A stretch of 64,000 nucleotides of DNA from Paraburkholderia atlantica (lineage in GTDB: Bacteria; Pseudomonadota; Gammaproteobacteria; Burkholderiales; Burkholderiaceae), in contig NZ_WHNQ01000005.1 of the NCBI RefSeq assembly GCF_009362785.1, forward strand, positions 62,001-126,000. The letters are read 5' to 3'. This document shows positions 48,595-57,611 of this stretch, one piece after another. A program made the position numbers and the translations under genes. How positions within the stretch are numbered: position 1 is the stretch's first letter; each line of letters begins with the position of its first letter. Under the pieces are notes generated by a model. That model had not been told where the DNA came from. It made no database searches and saw nothing but the letters and a program-made list of their open reading frames with translations.

Positions 48595-48637
48595 GGGCCT
48601 TCTACGGGGTTTGGTTACGTGAGGGTGCCGCGCCCGC

Positions 48638-49744
48638 TCAGGCGAGGCAGGCGTCGAGACCGTCGGTGATCAGGTCGCGCGGCAGTTCGATGCCGATGAA
48701 CACCATCTTGTTGGTCTTCTTCTCGGCCGGTTGCCATTTCGCGGCGAGGTCGCTACCCATCATTTGATGCACGCCCTGGAACACTACCTTGCGATCGACG
48801 CCCTTCATGTACAGCACGCCCTTATAGCGCAGCAGGTGCTCGCCGTAGATCTGCAGGATACCGCCGAGGAAGTCTTCGAGCTTGTTCGGATCGAACGGAC
48901 GATCGCTGCGGTACACGAATGACTTGATCTTGTCGTCGTGATGCGCATGGTGGTGATGTCCATGATCGTGGCCTTCGTGATCGCAATGGCCATGGTCGTG
49001 ATCGCAGTTCGCGTGATCGTGTTCGTGATCATGGTCGCCGTGCGCGTGGCCGTGTTCGTCGTGCGCATGCGCGTGGCTGTGCGCGTGTTCGTCCTCGGCG
49101 AGGAAGTCCGGGTCGATTTCGAGCTTCGAGTTCAGGTTGAAGCCGCGCAGATCGAAAATTTCCTTGATGTCCGCTTCGCCGAAATTGACGATCCTGATCG
49201 CCGCCTTCGGGTTCATGTGTAGCAGACGGTGGCGCAGATCGCCCACGTGCCGCTCGTCGACGAGATCGGCCTTGGTGATGAACAGGCGGTCGGCGAAACC
49301 GACCTGGCGCTGCACCACTTCGTGCTCGTCGAGCTGACGGTCCGCATGCTTCGCGTCGACCAGCGTGATGATCGCGTCGAGCAGGAAGTCGCTCGCAATC
49401 TGATCGTCCATGAAGAAAGTTTGTGCGACCGGGCCCGGATTCGCGAGGCCGGTGGTTTCGATCACGACACGGTCGAAGTCCACTTCGCCCGCCTGCTTCT
49501 TCGCGGCCAGATCGTTGAGCACGCGCGACAGGTCGCCGCGAATCGTGCAGCAGATGCAGCCGTTGCTCATCTGGATGATCTGCTCGGTCGTGTCCTGCAC
49601 GAGGATCTCGTTGTCGATGTTCTCTTCGCCGAACTCGTTCTCGATGACGGCGATCTTCATGCCGTGCTTTTCGTTCAGGATGCGCTTGAGCAGGGTGGTT
49701 TTACCGCTGCCGAGAAAGCCGGTCAGGATGGTGACTGGAATCAT
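48638..49744 (-). CDS. COG0523/CobW-family GTPase with His-rich linker
   Basis: A 368-aa G3E GTPase. The N-terminal domain has Walker A LTGFLGSGKTTLL (7-19), the metal-binding GCICC (62-66, CXCC) and VVIETTGLANP. Residues about 220-269 contain 24 histidines and two cysteines in 50 residues, a probable metal store. The C-terminal CobW_C domain follows (about 272-368). Such proteins are metallochaperones, often for zinc (ZNG1/YeiR type), sometimes under Zur control; I saw no clear Zur box. ATG 49744 matches the family start MIPVTILTGFLG. It is upstream of dksA on the same strand. Confidence 0.92.
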   Translation of the reverse strand: MIPVTILTGFLGSGKTTLLKRILNEKHGMKIAVIENEFGEENIDNEILVQDTTEQIIQMSNGCICCTIRGDLSRVLNDLAAKKQAGEVDFDRVVIETTGLANPGPVAQTFFMDDQIASDFLLDAIITLVDAKHADRQLDEHEVVQRQVGFADRLFITKADLVDERHVGDLRHRLLHMNPKAAIRIVNFGEADIKEIFDLRGFNLNSKLEIDPDFLAEDEHAHSHAHAHDEHGHAHGDHDHEHDHANCDHDHGHCDHEGHDHGHHHHAHHDDKIKSFVYRSDRPFDPNKLEDFLGGILQIYGEHLLRYKGVLYMKGVDRKVVFQGVHQMMGSDLAAKWQPAEKKTNKMVFIGIELPRDLITDGLDACLA

Positions 49745-49978
49745 GTGGGTCGCCTGTAAGTCGTGAAACGGTGCGTGATCGAACGCTAGCGCAACGCTAG
49801 CCAGAAGCGTGAGGCCGGCCGCCGCAGCCAGATGGCGCGGCCCTGTCCAGCCGGTTATTGAAACATATTTGCCTGGCGGGCGCAGGGGCGGCCGCCTTGC
49901 GGCCTGCTGACGGCCGGCTGCGCGGAGGCTGGCCGGTGCGGCCGCCAGCACGCGCAATGACCTCCAAAATATGGGTGG

Positions 49979-51181
49979 TCAGGCGATTTGCAACAGCAGG
50001 CCCTTCAGATACTCCCCTTCAGGGAACGCCGTGAGCAGCGGATGATCGACGCCCGCGCCCAGCCGCTTCAGGATGCGTGCGTCGACGCGTGCGTCGGCGG
50101 CAGCGCCGGACACGATCTTCTGGAACAGCTCGGGATCGATCGCGCCGGAGCACGAGTACGTGAACAGCAAACCGCCCGGACGCAGCAGCTTCAGGCCCGT
50201 CAGATTGATGTCCTTGTACGCGCGCGACGCGCGGTCCACGTGCTCGCGCGATGGCGCGAACTTCGGCGGATCGAGCACGATCAGGTCGAAGCGCTCGCCT
50301 TCGTCATAGAGACGCCGCAGTGTCTTGAACGCGTCGGCGTCGAGCCAGCTCGCGCGATCGGCATCGAAGCCGTTGGCCGCGACGTTCTGCTGTGCGAGCG
50401 CGAGCGCCTCACCCGACGAATCGACCGACACCACGCGTTTCGCGCCACCCTTGAGCGCCGCGAGCGAAAAGCCGCCGGTGTAGCAGAAGCAGTTCAGCAC
50501 GTCGCGATCTTTCGCGAACTGCTGCACGAGCAGGCGGTTATCGCGCTGGTCGACATAGAAGCCGGTTTTGTGGCCGTTGCGCACGTCGACGTGATAGCGC
50601 ACGCCGTTTTCGCTCGCGATCAGCTTTTCCGAAGGCGGCTCGCCCGCGAGCACGCCGGTGACCTGTTCGAGCCCTTCCTTCTGACGGATCGACACGTCCG
50701 AGCGCTCGTAGACGTTCGGGCAGCCGGTCGCGCCGACCAGCGCCGCGACGATCGCGTCCTTCCACGCCTCGACGCCGGCCGCCATGAACTGACAGACGAT
50801 CTGGCTGCGCTGCCCCGCGTCCTCGGCGACGTAGTAATCGACGATCAGGCCCGGCAGACCGTCCGCCTCGCCGAAGATCAGCCGCACGGCGCCGGTGTCG
50901 CGCACCATCGCCTGACGATGCGCGAACGCACGCTGCACGCGGCGCTTGAAGAACGCGTGATCGATCGGCTCGGCTTCGTCGAAGCTCCACACGCGTGCGC
51001 GGATCTGTGAGTGCGGGCTGTAGGCGGCGCGCGCGAGAAAGCGGCCGTCGTGCGCGCGCACGAGCACGGTCGCGCCGGGCGCGGGGCGGCCGTCGACATG
51101 TTCGATCGCATTGGCGTAGACCCACGGATGGCGGCGCAGCAGCGATTTTTCTTTCGACGGTTTGAGCGTAACGGTATTCAT
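49979..51181 (-). CDS. rlmI: 23S rRNA (cytosine-1962-C5)-methyltransferase
   Basis: A 400-aa protein with an N-terminal PUA domain (about 1-75; HPWVYANAIEHVDG) and a Rossmann methyltransferase with VLNCFCYTGGFSLAALKGGA and the catalytic-loop region VLDPPKFAPS, then FTYSCSGAI. This matches RlmI (YccW), which methylates C1962 of 23S rRNA. It lies 61 bp after xerC on the same strand. Confidence 0.93.
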   Translation of the reverse strand: MNTVTLKPSKEKSLLRRHPWVYANAIEHVDGRPAPGATVLVRAHDGRFLARAAYSPHSQIRARVWSFDEAEPIDHAFFKRRVQRAFAHRQAMVRDTGAVRLIFGEADGLPGLIVDYYVAEDAGQRSQIVCQFMAAGVEAWKDAIVAALVGATGCPNVYERSDVSIRQKEGLEQVTGVLAGEPPSEKLIASENGVRYHVDVRNGHKTGFYVDQRDNRLLVQQFAKDRDVLNCFCYTGGFSLAALKGGAKRVVSVDSSGEALALAQQNVAANGFDADRASWLDADAFKTLRRLYDEGERFDLIVLDPPKFAPSREHVDRASRAYKDINLTGLKLLRPGGLLFTYSCSGAIDPELFQKIVSGAAADARVDARILKRLGAGVDHPLLTAFPEGEYLKGLLLQIA

Positions 51182-51242
51182 CAGGTGTCGGTCAGGTACT
51201 AGCGAAGGCGGCGCGTCGTGGCGCGCGGCGGCAGTCGCGTGA

Positions 51243-52166
51243 TCAGTTGCGTTTCTTCGCGCGAGGATGCGCGCTGTCGTAGACGTGGGCGAGGTGCTGG
51301 AAATCGAGGCCCGTATACACCTGCGTCGCGGTGATGCTCGCGTGTCCGAGCAGTTCCTGCACGGCGCGCAGATCGCCGCTCGACTGCAGCACGTGCGTTG
51401 CGAACGAATGGCGCAGCACGTGCGGATGCACGTTGGCGGGAATGCCGGCGGCGAGCGCCGCGCGCTTCACGCGCTCGCGCACGACGTTCGGCGATAGCCG
51501 GTTGCCGCGGGCCGACAGGAAGAGCGGATGCGGATCGTGGCCGACCATCCGTTCGCGCACCGCGAGCCATGCATTCAGCGCCGCGACCGCCTTGCTGCCC
51601 ACCGGCACGACGCGGCGCCGGTTGCCTTTGCCGAGCACTTCGACTTCGCCGGAATCGAGCTTCAGCCAGCCGGCCGAGCGATAGCCGTCGACGTCGGCGA
51701 AACGCACGTCGAGGCCGACCAGTTCGGCGAGGCGCAGGCCCGATGAGTAGAACAGCTCGAGCATCGCGTGGTCGCGCAGGCCTTCGGGGGAGTCGGCGGG
51801 CGGGCTGTCCATCAGGCGCGCGGTATCGTCGACGGAAAGGGCCTTCGGCAGCGTTTTCGCCTGCTTCGGTGCGCGCACCGCGGCGACCGGATTGGCCGGC
51901 AGCTCGACGTGGCCCGCGAGCCAGCGATAAAACGCGCGCCACGCCGACAGCCGATGGCCGATCGAGCGCGCGGTGAGGCCGCCCACATGCGCGCGGGCGA
52001 CGGCGCCGCGGATGTCGACGGCGGTCAGACTTTCGAGCGGTCGGCCTTTGGCGAGCAGCTTCAGTTCCGCGAGCTCATGCGTATAACCGCGCAGCGTATG
52101 CTCCGACAGCCGCCGCTCGTGCTCGAGATGCGACAGGTAGGCGGCGATCGGGTCGGCGGCGGTCAC
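51243..52166 (-). CDS. xerC: Tyrosine recombinase XerC
   Basis: Resolves chromosome dimers at dif with XerD. The 307-aa protein has the N-terminal SAM-like core-binding domain and the catalytic residues R145 (SGLRLAEL), K180, H249 and R252 (HVLRHSFATH), H275 (LGHAS) and Y284 (TQVYTG). The start is taken at GTG 52166, which gives normal length; the frame is open further into DUF484 but lacks family sequence there. The order dapF-DUF484-xerC is conserved in proteobacteria. Confidence 0.94.
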   Translation of the reverse strand: MTAADPIAAYLSHLEHERRLSEHTLRGYTHELAELKLLAKGRPLESLTAVDIRGAVARAHVGGLTARSIGHRLSAWRAFYRWLAGHVELPANPVAAVRAPKQAKTLPKALSVDDTARLMDSPPADSPEGLRDHAMLELFYSSGLRLAELVGLDVRFADVDGYRSAGWLKLDSGEVEVLGKGNRRRVVPVGSKAVAALNAWLAVRERMVGHDPHPLFLSARGNRLSPNVVRERVKRAALAAGIPANVHPHVLRHSFATHVLQSSGDLRAVQELLGHASITATQVYTGLDFQHLAHVYDSAHPRAKKRN

Positions 52167-52189
52167 GGTGGGCGGTGACGTTGCGTGGC

Positions 52190-52936
52190 TCAGCGCGGCA
52201 GCAGTCGGCTCAGCGCGGCGCTCGCGAGCGCGCCGATCTGCGTGAGGAAATCGGTGGCCATGCCTTCGTGGAAGCGTCGCGGGTCGGATGAGCCCATCAC
52301 GAGCAGGCCGAACGTCGGCGCGTCTTCGGCGCCTTCGGGGTCGCGCAGCGCGAGTAGCGCGATCGATTCGGTGGTCTGCGCCGTTTCGCTCGATGCGGCG
52401 CTGGGGTCGTCGGTCGCGCTCGTTGCCAGATTTGTCGCCGGGTTGCCCGCGCCCGCCGTTTGCGCGAGCCACTGTGCGGCCTCGAAGCCGGTGTTGGCGC
52501 CGCAATACGGCGTGCTCAGGCTGCCCGCGAAAATCCGCACTTCCTCGCTGACGTGGCGCGCGAAGTCGGCTTGCGCATACGGCTCGGCGACGTCCCACAC
52601 ACGCAGTGCCGCTTGCGGCACGTCGAAGATATCGAGCAGACCGCCGGCGATCGTGCGCGGCAGCGCGTACGGATCGCGCTCGGCCATCACTCGGATGGTC
52701 CAGCGGTTGAATTTCGACGCAATGCTGTCGTTCTCGTGACCGTAGCGCAGCAGTTCGGCAAGGCGCCGCTCGAGATGCTTGTTCTTGTCGCGCAGCATCT
52801 CCATCTGCCGCTCCTGCAGCGACACCGCGGCTTTGCCGTGCGGGTTCGCGAGTCGGACGGTCGCGAGCGTTTCCGCGTGTTCGACGAAGAATTCGGGATT
52901 GGCGAGCAGGTATTCGGCGACTTCGCGATCGTTCAT
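52190..52936 (-). CDS. DUF484 family (GAF-like) protein
   Basis: A 248-aa protein of DUF484. The N-terminus NDREVAEYLLANPEFFVEHAETLA and the following coiled-coil stretch (SLQERQMEMLRDKNKHLERRL) are typical, then a GAF-like domain. A Thr/Ala/Ser-rich insert lies near 165-190. It sits between dapF and xerC as in E. coli (yigA), where its role is unknown. Confidence 0.88.
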   Translation of the reverse strand: MNDREVAEYLLANPEFFVEHAETLATVRLANPHGKAAVSLQERQMEMLRDKNKHLERRLAELLRYGHENDSIASKFNRWTIRVMAERDPYALPRTIAGGLLDIFDVPQAALRVWDVAEPYAQADFARHVSEEVRIFAGSLSTPYCGANTGFEAAQWLAQTAGAGNPATNLATSATDDPSAASSETAQTTESIALLALRDPEGAEDAPTFGLLVMGSSDPRRFHEGMATDFLTQIGALASAALSRLLPR

Positions 52937-52993
52937 GGTTTCGGCTAGAGGACTACAAGATGGCCGCCTCGCGGCGGCGCGTAGGTCAATGAG

Positions 52994-53929
52994 TTAGACG
53001 GAGGGCGCCACGGCGGCCGTGCGGGACGAATGGTGCTGCGACGAGTCTGGCGATGCGCCCGACGCCTCTTCAGCCAACTCGATCTCCCCTTCGAAGACGG
53101 TGGCCGCGGGGCCGGCCATCAGCAGCGGCGCGCCGGGTTGCGCGATGTCCCACGTGATCGTCAGGTCGCCGCCGTGCGTGTGCACGAGCACCGGCGAATC
53201 CAGCAGCCCGCGCCGGATGCCGGCCGCGACCGCCGCGCACGCGCCGGTGCCGCACGCGAGCGTTTCGCCCGCGCCGCGTTCGTAGACGCGCAGCCTGATC
53301 TCGTTGCGGTTGACGATCTGCATGAAGCCCGCGTTGACCCGCTGCGGGAAGCGCGTGTGCCGCTCGATGGCCGGACCTTCGACGAGCACCGGGAACGCCT
53401 CGGCATCGTCGACGACCTGCACCGCGTGCGGGTTGCCCATCGACACCACCGACATCCAGCGCGTCGTGCCGTTCACGTCGAGCGGCCAGAGCGTATCCGC
53501 GCCTTCGCGGCGGCCTTGCAGACCTTTGGTCGCGAACGGCACGAGTTCGGGATCGAACACGGGCGTGCCCATGTCGACGATCACTTCGCCGTTGTCCTGC
53601 ATCGTCAGCGTGATCGTGCCTTTCTGGACTTGCACGCGCACGCTGCGCTGGTCGGTGAGGCCGCGCTCGCGCACGAACTTGACGAAGCAGCGCGCGCCGT
53701 TGCCGCAATGTTCGACCTCGCCGCCGTCGCAATTGAAGATGCGATATCTGAAATCGACACCTTCGACGGTCGGCTTTTCGACCAGCAGCAGCTGGTCGGC
53801 ACCGACGCCGAAATGGCGGTTCGCGAGCGCGCGCACCTGCGCCGTGGTCAGATCAAGCGGTTGGGTATAGCCGTCGAGCACGACGAAGTCGTTGCCCGCG
53901 CCGTGCATTTTGGTGAATTTGAGCTTCAC
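52994..53929 (-). CDS. dapF: Diaminopimelate epimerase
   Basis: Interconverts LL- and meso-diaminopimelate for lysine and peptidoglycan. The 311-aa protein starts at GTG 53929 ([15 protein letters not shown]), with the two catalytic cysteines C75 (EHCGNGARC) and C226 (LACGTGAC). A Ser/Ala/His-rich tail of about 25 residues extends beyond the usual end. The same frame is open upstream but shows no family sequence before the GTG. Confidence 0.96.
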   Translation of the reverse strand: MKLKFTKMHGAGNDFVVLDGYTQPLDLTTAQVRALANRHFGVGADQLLLVEKPTVEGVDFRYRIFNCDGGEVEHCGNGARCFVKFVRERGLTDQRSVRVQVQKGTITLTMQDNGEVIVDMGTPVFDPELVPFATKGLQGRREGADTLWPLDVNGTTRWMSVVSMGNPHAVQVVDDAEAFPVLVEGPAIERHTRFPQRVNAGFMQIVNRNEIRLRVYERGAGETLACGTGACAAVAAGIRRGLLDSPVLVHTHGGDLTITWDIAQPGAPLLMAGPAATVFEGEIELAEEASGASPDSSQHHSSRTAAVAPSV

Positions 53930-54157
53930 GTTTTCCGTGTATCCGTTGCTGCGTAGGGCTTCGCGCGTGCGGGCGGAGCCGAAAATCCGGGCCTTGGCGG
54001 CTGTTGGGTGAATCACCCATTCGAGCCGTGCTGGGCCAATAGCAGATGATACACGTTGGCCCATCGGAAACGGTATGGCGGGCAAGCGGCCGGGATGCCG
54101 CTTCATGTCCACCAATCGACGGACTCCGATTGCCGGGAGCAGATCCCGGCGCCGTCT

Positions 54158-55042
54158 TCAATACACCCCCGGCACTCCCGGCGGCCGCGTCTTGAACCGC
54201 TTGTGCACCCAGTAATACTGCTCGGGCATCAGCGGAATCTGCTCTTCGAGAAATTCGTTCATGCGTCGCGCATCGGCGTCATCATCGCCGGTCGGATAGT
54301 TGGCCCAAGGCTTGAAGACTTTGAGCCGGTAGCCCTTGTAGTTCGGCAGGACTTCGCCGATGAACGGGACGACCTGCGCGTGCCCGACCTTCGCGAGTCG
54401 GCCGACCGCGGTCAGCGTGCAGGTCGGCACGCCGAAGAACGGCACGAAGGTCGAATTGCGCGCGCCGTAGTCCATATCCGCGCCCAGCATCACCGGTTTG
54501 CGTTCGCGCAGCCAGCGCAGCACGACGCGCGCGCTGTCGGCGCGGCTTGCCATGTCGGCGCCGAAACGCGCGCGCGCCGCTTTCGCGATTTCCTCGAGCT
54601 CCTGATTCGACATCGGCTGATACAGCGAGCCGCACTGGCGCTTCAGTGAGTAATTCAGAAAAATCGAACCGGCCTCGATGCCGACGAAATGAAAGCCGAG
54701 AAAGAGTGTCGGCGGCAGGTTCGGGTCGGTCAGGTCGATTGCGCTGTCGAGCTGGATCAGCTTCTCGAGCTTCTTCGCCGAGCCGAACCACTGCACGCTG
54801 CGCTCGAGATAGCTGCGGATCGCGTGACGGAAGTGCTTCTGCGCGACGTCCTCGCGGCGCTCGTCGCTCCAGTCGGGGAAGCACAGCTTCAGATTCGTAT
54901 GAACGATGCGCTTGCGACGGCTCGGGATTTGATAGAGCAGCCAGCCGAGCCCGTCGCCGAGACGGGCCACGAATCCATACGGCAATAAGGCAAAGAGTTT
55001 GAGCAGCCCGATCGCGAGCTTCGCGCCGTAACGGCTCAGCAT
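54158..55042 (-). CDS. lpxL: Lipid A late acyltransferase (LpxL/HtrB family)
   Basis: A 294-aa inner-membrane acyltransferase that adds a secondary acyl chain to Kdo2-lipid A. It has an N-terminal hydrophobic anchor (about 8-25), the catalytic HX4E (H118 to E123 in GFHFVGIEAG), and VMLGADMDYG and FVPFFGVPTCT substrate-site segments. ATG 55042 lies behind GGAGG; an in-frame start 27 codons upstream was rejected. It diverges from metK. Confidence 0.92.
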   Translation of the reverse strand: MLSRYGAKLAIGLLKLFALLPYGFVARLGDGLGWLLYQIPSRRKRIVHTNLKLCFPDWSDERREDVAQKHFRHAIRSYLERSVQWFGSAKKLEKLIQLDSAIDLTDPNLPPTLFLGFHFVGIEAGSIFLNYSLKRQCGSLYQPMSNQELEEIAKAARARFGADMASRADSARVVLRWLRERKPVMLGADMDYGARNSTFVPFFGVPTCTLTAVGRLAKVGHAQVVPFIGEVLPNYKGYRLKVFKPWANYPTGDDDADARRMNEFLEEQIPLMPEQYYWVHKRFKTRPPGVPGVY

Positions 55043-55126
55043 GCAGCCTCCGGGCGCGCGGCGCTGCTGGGGGCGGGATTTGGGGGGGCGGAAAAATTGG
55101 CGTGATACCGCACTCGTGGACACTCT

Positions 55127-55154
55127 GTGACATTCAAGGGAAGTCGCTATAATA
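55127..55154 (+). promoter_or_regulatory. Strong metK promoter
   Basis: GTGACA (55127-55132), a 16-bp spacer and TATAAT (55149-55154). The predicted start near 55161 falls at the base of a hairpin, giving a leader of about 165 nt. Confidence 0.75.
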
Positions 55155-55157
55155 AGG

Positions 55158-55324
55158 GCTTCGCCGAGTTAATAGACAACTTGCGGGGCGAAGCCGGCGG
55201 GTGCGGTCCATGGGTTCCATGGGTTGCGTCCATCGGTAAGGTAATCCGCTAAAGCGTCGCCGCTTCAGACTCCCGAAGTCGGCTACGTGGAACGCAACCG
55301 TAACCACTAACAGGAGTCTGCAAC
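55158..55324 (+). other. Structured metK leader
   Basis: Contains a 9-bp stem at the predicted RNA 5' end (GGCTTCGCC 55158-55166 / GGCGAAGCC 55188-55196), a tandem 9-bp repeat CCATGGGTT x2 (55209-55226), and a second hairpin (GCCGCTTC 55259-55266 / GAAGTCGGC 55275-55283, one bulge). No SAM riboswitch class I know is recognised. A regulatory role is inference. Confidence 0.4.
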
Positions 55325-56512
55325 GTGGCAAACGACTATCTCTTTACTTCCGAATCCGTTTCCGAAGGCCATCCCGACAAAGTCGCGGACCAGATCTCGG
55401 ATGCGATCCTCGACGCCATCCTCGCTCAAGACAAGTACTCGCGTGTCGCGGCCGAAACGCTGTGCAACACGGGTCTCGTCGTGCTGGCCGGTGAAATCAC
55501 CACCACCGCGAACGTCGACTACATCCAGATCGCGCGCAACACGATCAAGCGCATCGGCTACGACAACACCGACTACGGCATCGACTACCGCGGCTGCGCG
55601 GTGCTCGTCGCCTACGACAAGCAGTCGCCGGACATCGCCCAGGGCGTGGACCGCGCGCACGACAACAACCTTGATCAAGGCGCAGGCGACCAGGGCCTGA
55701 TGTTCGGTTACGCGTGCGAAGAAACGCCGGAACTGATGCCGCTGCCGATCCACCTGTCGCACCGTCTCGTCGAGCGTCAGGCGAATCTGCGCCGCGACGG
55801 CCGTTTGCCCTGGCTGCGTCCGGATGCGAAGTCGCAGGTCACCGTGCGCTACGTCGACGGCAAGCCGCATTCGATCGACACGGTCGTGCTGTCCACGCAG
55901 CATGCGCCGGACATCTCGCTTGAGGCGCTGCGCGAAGCGGTGATCGAAGAAGTGATCAAGCCGACGCTTCCGGCCGAGCTGATCAAGGGTGACGTCAAGT
56001 ACCTCGTGAACCCGACCGGTCGCTTCGTGATCGGCGGTCCGCAGGGCGATTGCGGTCTGACGGGCCGCAAGATCATCGTCGATACGTACGGCGGCGCTGC
56101 ACCGCACGGTGGCGGTGCGTTCTCGGGCAAGGACCCGTCGAAGGTCGACCGCTCGGCAGCTTACGCCGGCCGTTACGTTGCGAAGAACATCGTGGCCGCG
56201 GGCCTCGCGTCGCGCTGCCTGATCCAGGTGTCGTACGCGATCGGCGTCGCTCAGCCGACCTCGGTGATGGTCAACACGTTCGGCACCGGCCGCGTGTCGG
56301 ATGCGACGATCACGGAACTCGTGCGTCAGCATTTCGACCTGCGTCCGAAGGGCATCATCCAGATGCTCGACCTGCTGCGCCCGGTGTACGAGAAGAGCGC
56401 GGCGTATGGCCACTTCGGCCGCGAAGAGCCGGAATTCACGTGGGAAGCCACCGACAAGGCGCTCGCACTCGCCGAAGCGGCAGGCACCGAGCCGGTCGCG
56501 GCAATCGCGTAA
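55325..56512 (+). CDS. metK: S-adenosylmethionine synthetase
   Basis: Makes SAM from ATP and methionine. The 395-aa protein has the N-terminal [19 protein letters not shown] (H16), the [12 protein letters not shown] hexapeptide region, the P-loop-like [19 protein letters not shown] and ARYVAKN-type segment. ATG 55325 lies behind AGGAG. It is followed by a striking 3' repeat/hairpin zone and a strong terminator. Confidence 0.98.
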   Translation: MANDYLFTSESVSEGHPDKVADQISDAILDAILAQDKYSRVAAETLCNTGLVVLAGEITTTANVDYIQIARNTIKRIGYDNTDYGIDYRGCAVLVAYDKQSPDIAQGVDRAHDNNLDQGAGDQGLMFGYACEETPELMPLPIHLSHRLVERQANLRRDGRLPWLRPDAKSQVTVRYVDGKPHSIDTVVLSTQHAPDISLEALREAVIEEVIKPTLPAELIKGDVKYLVNPTGRFVIGGPQGDCGLTGRKIIVDTYGGAAPHGGGAFSGKDPSKVDRSAAYAGRYVAKNIVAAGLASRCLIQVSYAIGVAQPTSVMVNTFGTGRVSDATITELVRQHFDLRPKGIIQMLDLLRPVYEKSAAYGHFGREEPEFTWEATDKALALAEAAGTEPVAAIA

Positions 56513-56561
56513 CTAGCGCGTAACAAGCAGCGCGTAACAAGCGCAAGTCGCTTGTTACGCG
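56506..56561. repeat. Repeated stop-region element and hairpin after metK
   Basis: CGCGTAAC occurs at 56506-56513 (including the metK stop TAA), 56517-56524 and 56531-56538, then inverted at 56554-56561. The last copy forms a 13-bp perfect stem (CGCGTAACAAGCG 56531-56543 / its complement 56549-56561) with a 5-nt loop, just before the terminator. Confidence 0.7.
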
Positions 56562-56571
56562 ATAGCAAAAG

Positions 56572-56608
56572 AAAAACCCCGCCGGCGTGAGCCCGGCGGG
56601 GTTTTTCT
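56572..56608 (+). terminator. Rho-independent terminator of metK
   Basis: CCCCGCCGG (56577-56585) / CCGGCGGGG (56593-56601) with a 7-nt loop, extended by AAAAA/TTTTT and followed by CTTT. Confidence 0.92.
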
Positions 56609-57611
56609 TTGTCCGTCGATCACGGAGCGATGCCGTCGCGCTCGAAGTCCTGCGCTGCTCGAAGACAGCACAGCGGCGAACGCGCAGCCGGTCAGCAGAT
56701 CAGCGGTCTAGCCACTCAACGCGCAACTGCAACTCACCGGCTCGCAAAAGCAAACGCAAACCACCCGCTGCTGCTCGTCGACAGCCGACGCGGTCGGCGG
56801 CTCGCAGGCGTGTGCACCGCCGGCGCGCGTTTCGCAACCGCGAGGCGCAGCGGTGTCGGTTTGCGCAGCAGCGTACGCAGCGACAGACGGCGTGTGCCGC
56901 TCTGCTGGCGTAGCGCCGAGAAGAACGTGTGGAACCAGGTGCGAAAGCCGTCGACGGCTTTCGCGTCACGCCATTGCTCGCCGAGCGCGCGGGTGCGCGC
57001 GGCATGGTGACGCAGCGCCCGCATCATATGACGGCGCGCGGGACGCGCCGCTTTCAGCGCGGCGCGGGTAAGACGGGTGCTCAAAAGAGTATGCATGGCT
57101 TCACATTTAGGCAATGAACCGCACGTCGGCGCGTGCATCGGATGTGCACGGACAAACAGCACCATATGTGCCAATGACGGGGTTGCGATGAACGGCCTGA
57201 AAGCCGGAAACTCGGTGCGAGTCGTGTCGCGGGAACTCACGACGCGAAACACGGCGCGCAGCGCAGCGAAGGTACAACGCGGAGAAACCGACGGCACGAG
57301 CCTTGACGGCCTGCGCCCAATTGAGAACTGCGTAAGCGGCGATCGACATGCGAGAAGGCTACACGGGAATCGTGACGTCAGAAAGTCGGGTTAGTACCCT
57401 GCGAGATCGAATTCCCTGTGGATCGAATCGTCGCCGACACCAATCTGGTCTCACTTTTGACGGGCGATTTACGTGCATATTTGCCCAGCAAATGTGCGAT
57501 GCGGGTGCGCCGCGCGCCTGAAACCGGTGCATTGGCGCGCCGCGAAATAACGCACCCCGATCGCGCCCGTTTTACAATCGAACATCAGTTAGTCGACAGT
57601 AACGGAACGCC
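56609..57611. other. Gene-poor kilobase between metK and the PhyH gene
   Basis: About 1 kb without a recognised gene. Several short open frames exist, mostly Arg-rich; only one (56734-57096, minus) is listed as a weak candidate. No repeat, tRNA or mobile-element end was found. Confidence 0.5.
56734..57096 (-). CDS. Possible small basic hypothetical protein
   Basis: A 120-aa frame (MHTLLSTRLTRAALKAARPA...) very rich in Arg, Ala and Ser, with no recognised domain. The central part (EQWRDAKAVDGFRTWFHTFF) looks more protein-like than random high-GC reading. The ribosome site is weak and the frame stays open upstream. It could equally be chance. Confidence 0.3.
   Translation of the reverse strand: MHTLLSTRLTRAALKAARPARRHMMRALRHHAARTRALGEQWRDAKAVDGFRTWFHTFFSALRQQSGTRRLSLRTLLRKPTPLRLAVAKRAPAVHTPASRRPRRLSTSSSGWFAFAFASR

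Larger units (their letters stand above)
47957..48637. other. Gene-free region between dksA and the COG0523 gene
   Basis: I see no convincing gene in 681 bases. A promoter candidate on the minus strand (48317-48347) would give dksA a leader of about 350 nt. The leader has imperfect repeats (TTTCAGGCC-like at about 48196 and 48253). A long hairpin (about 48564-48594) lies just after the COG0523 gene. The middle is AT-richer (48340-48465) than its surroundings. Confidence 0.5.

Noticed and set aside
48938..49222. A plus-strand frame rich in Val, Met and Ile that looks like a membrane protein
   Set aside because: It is the reverse complement of the His/Asp repeat codons in the COG0523 gene; the hydrophobicity is an artefact of CAC/GAC repeats read backwards.
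55158..55324. A SAM-I or SAM-II riboswitch before metK
   Set aside because: No four-way junction, K-turn or SAM-II pseudoknot pattern could be traced by eye.
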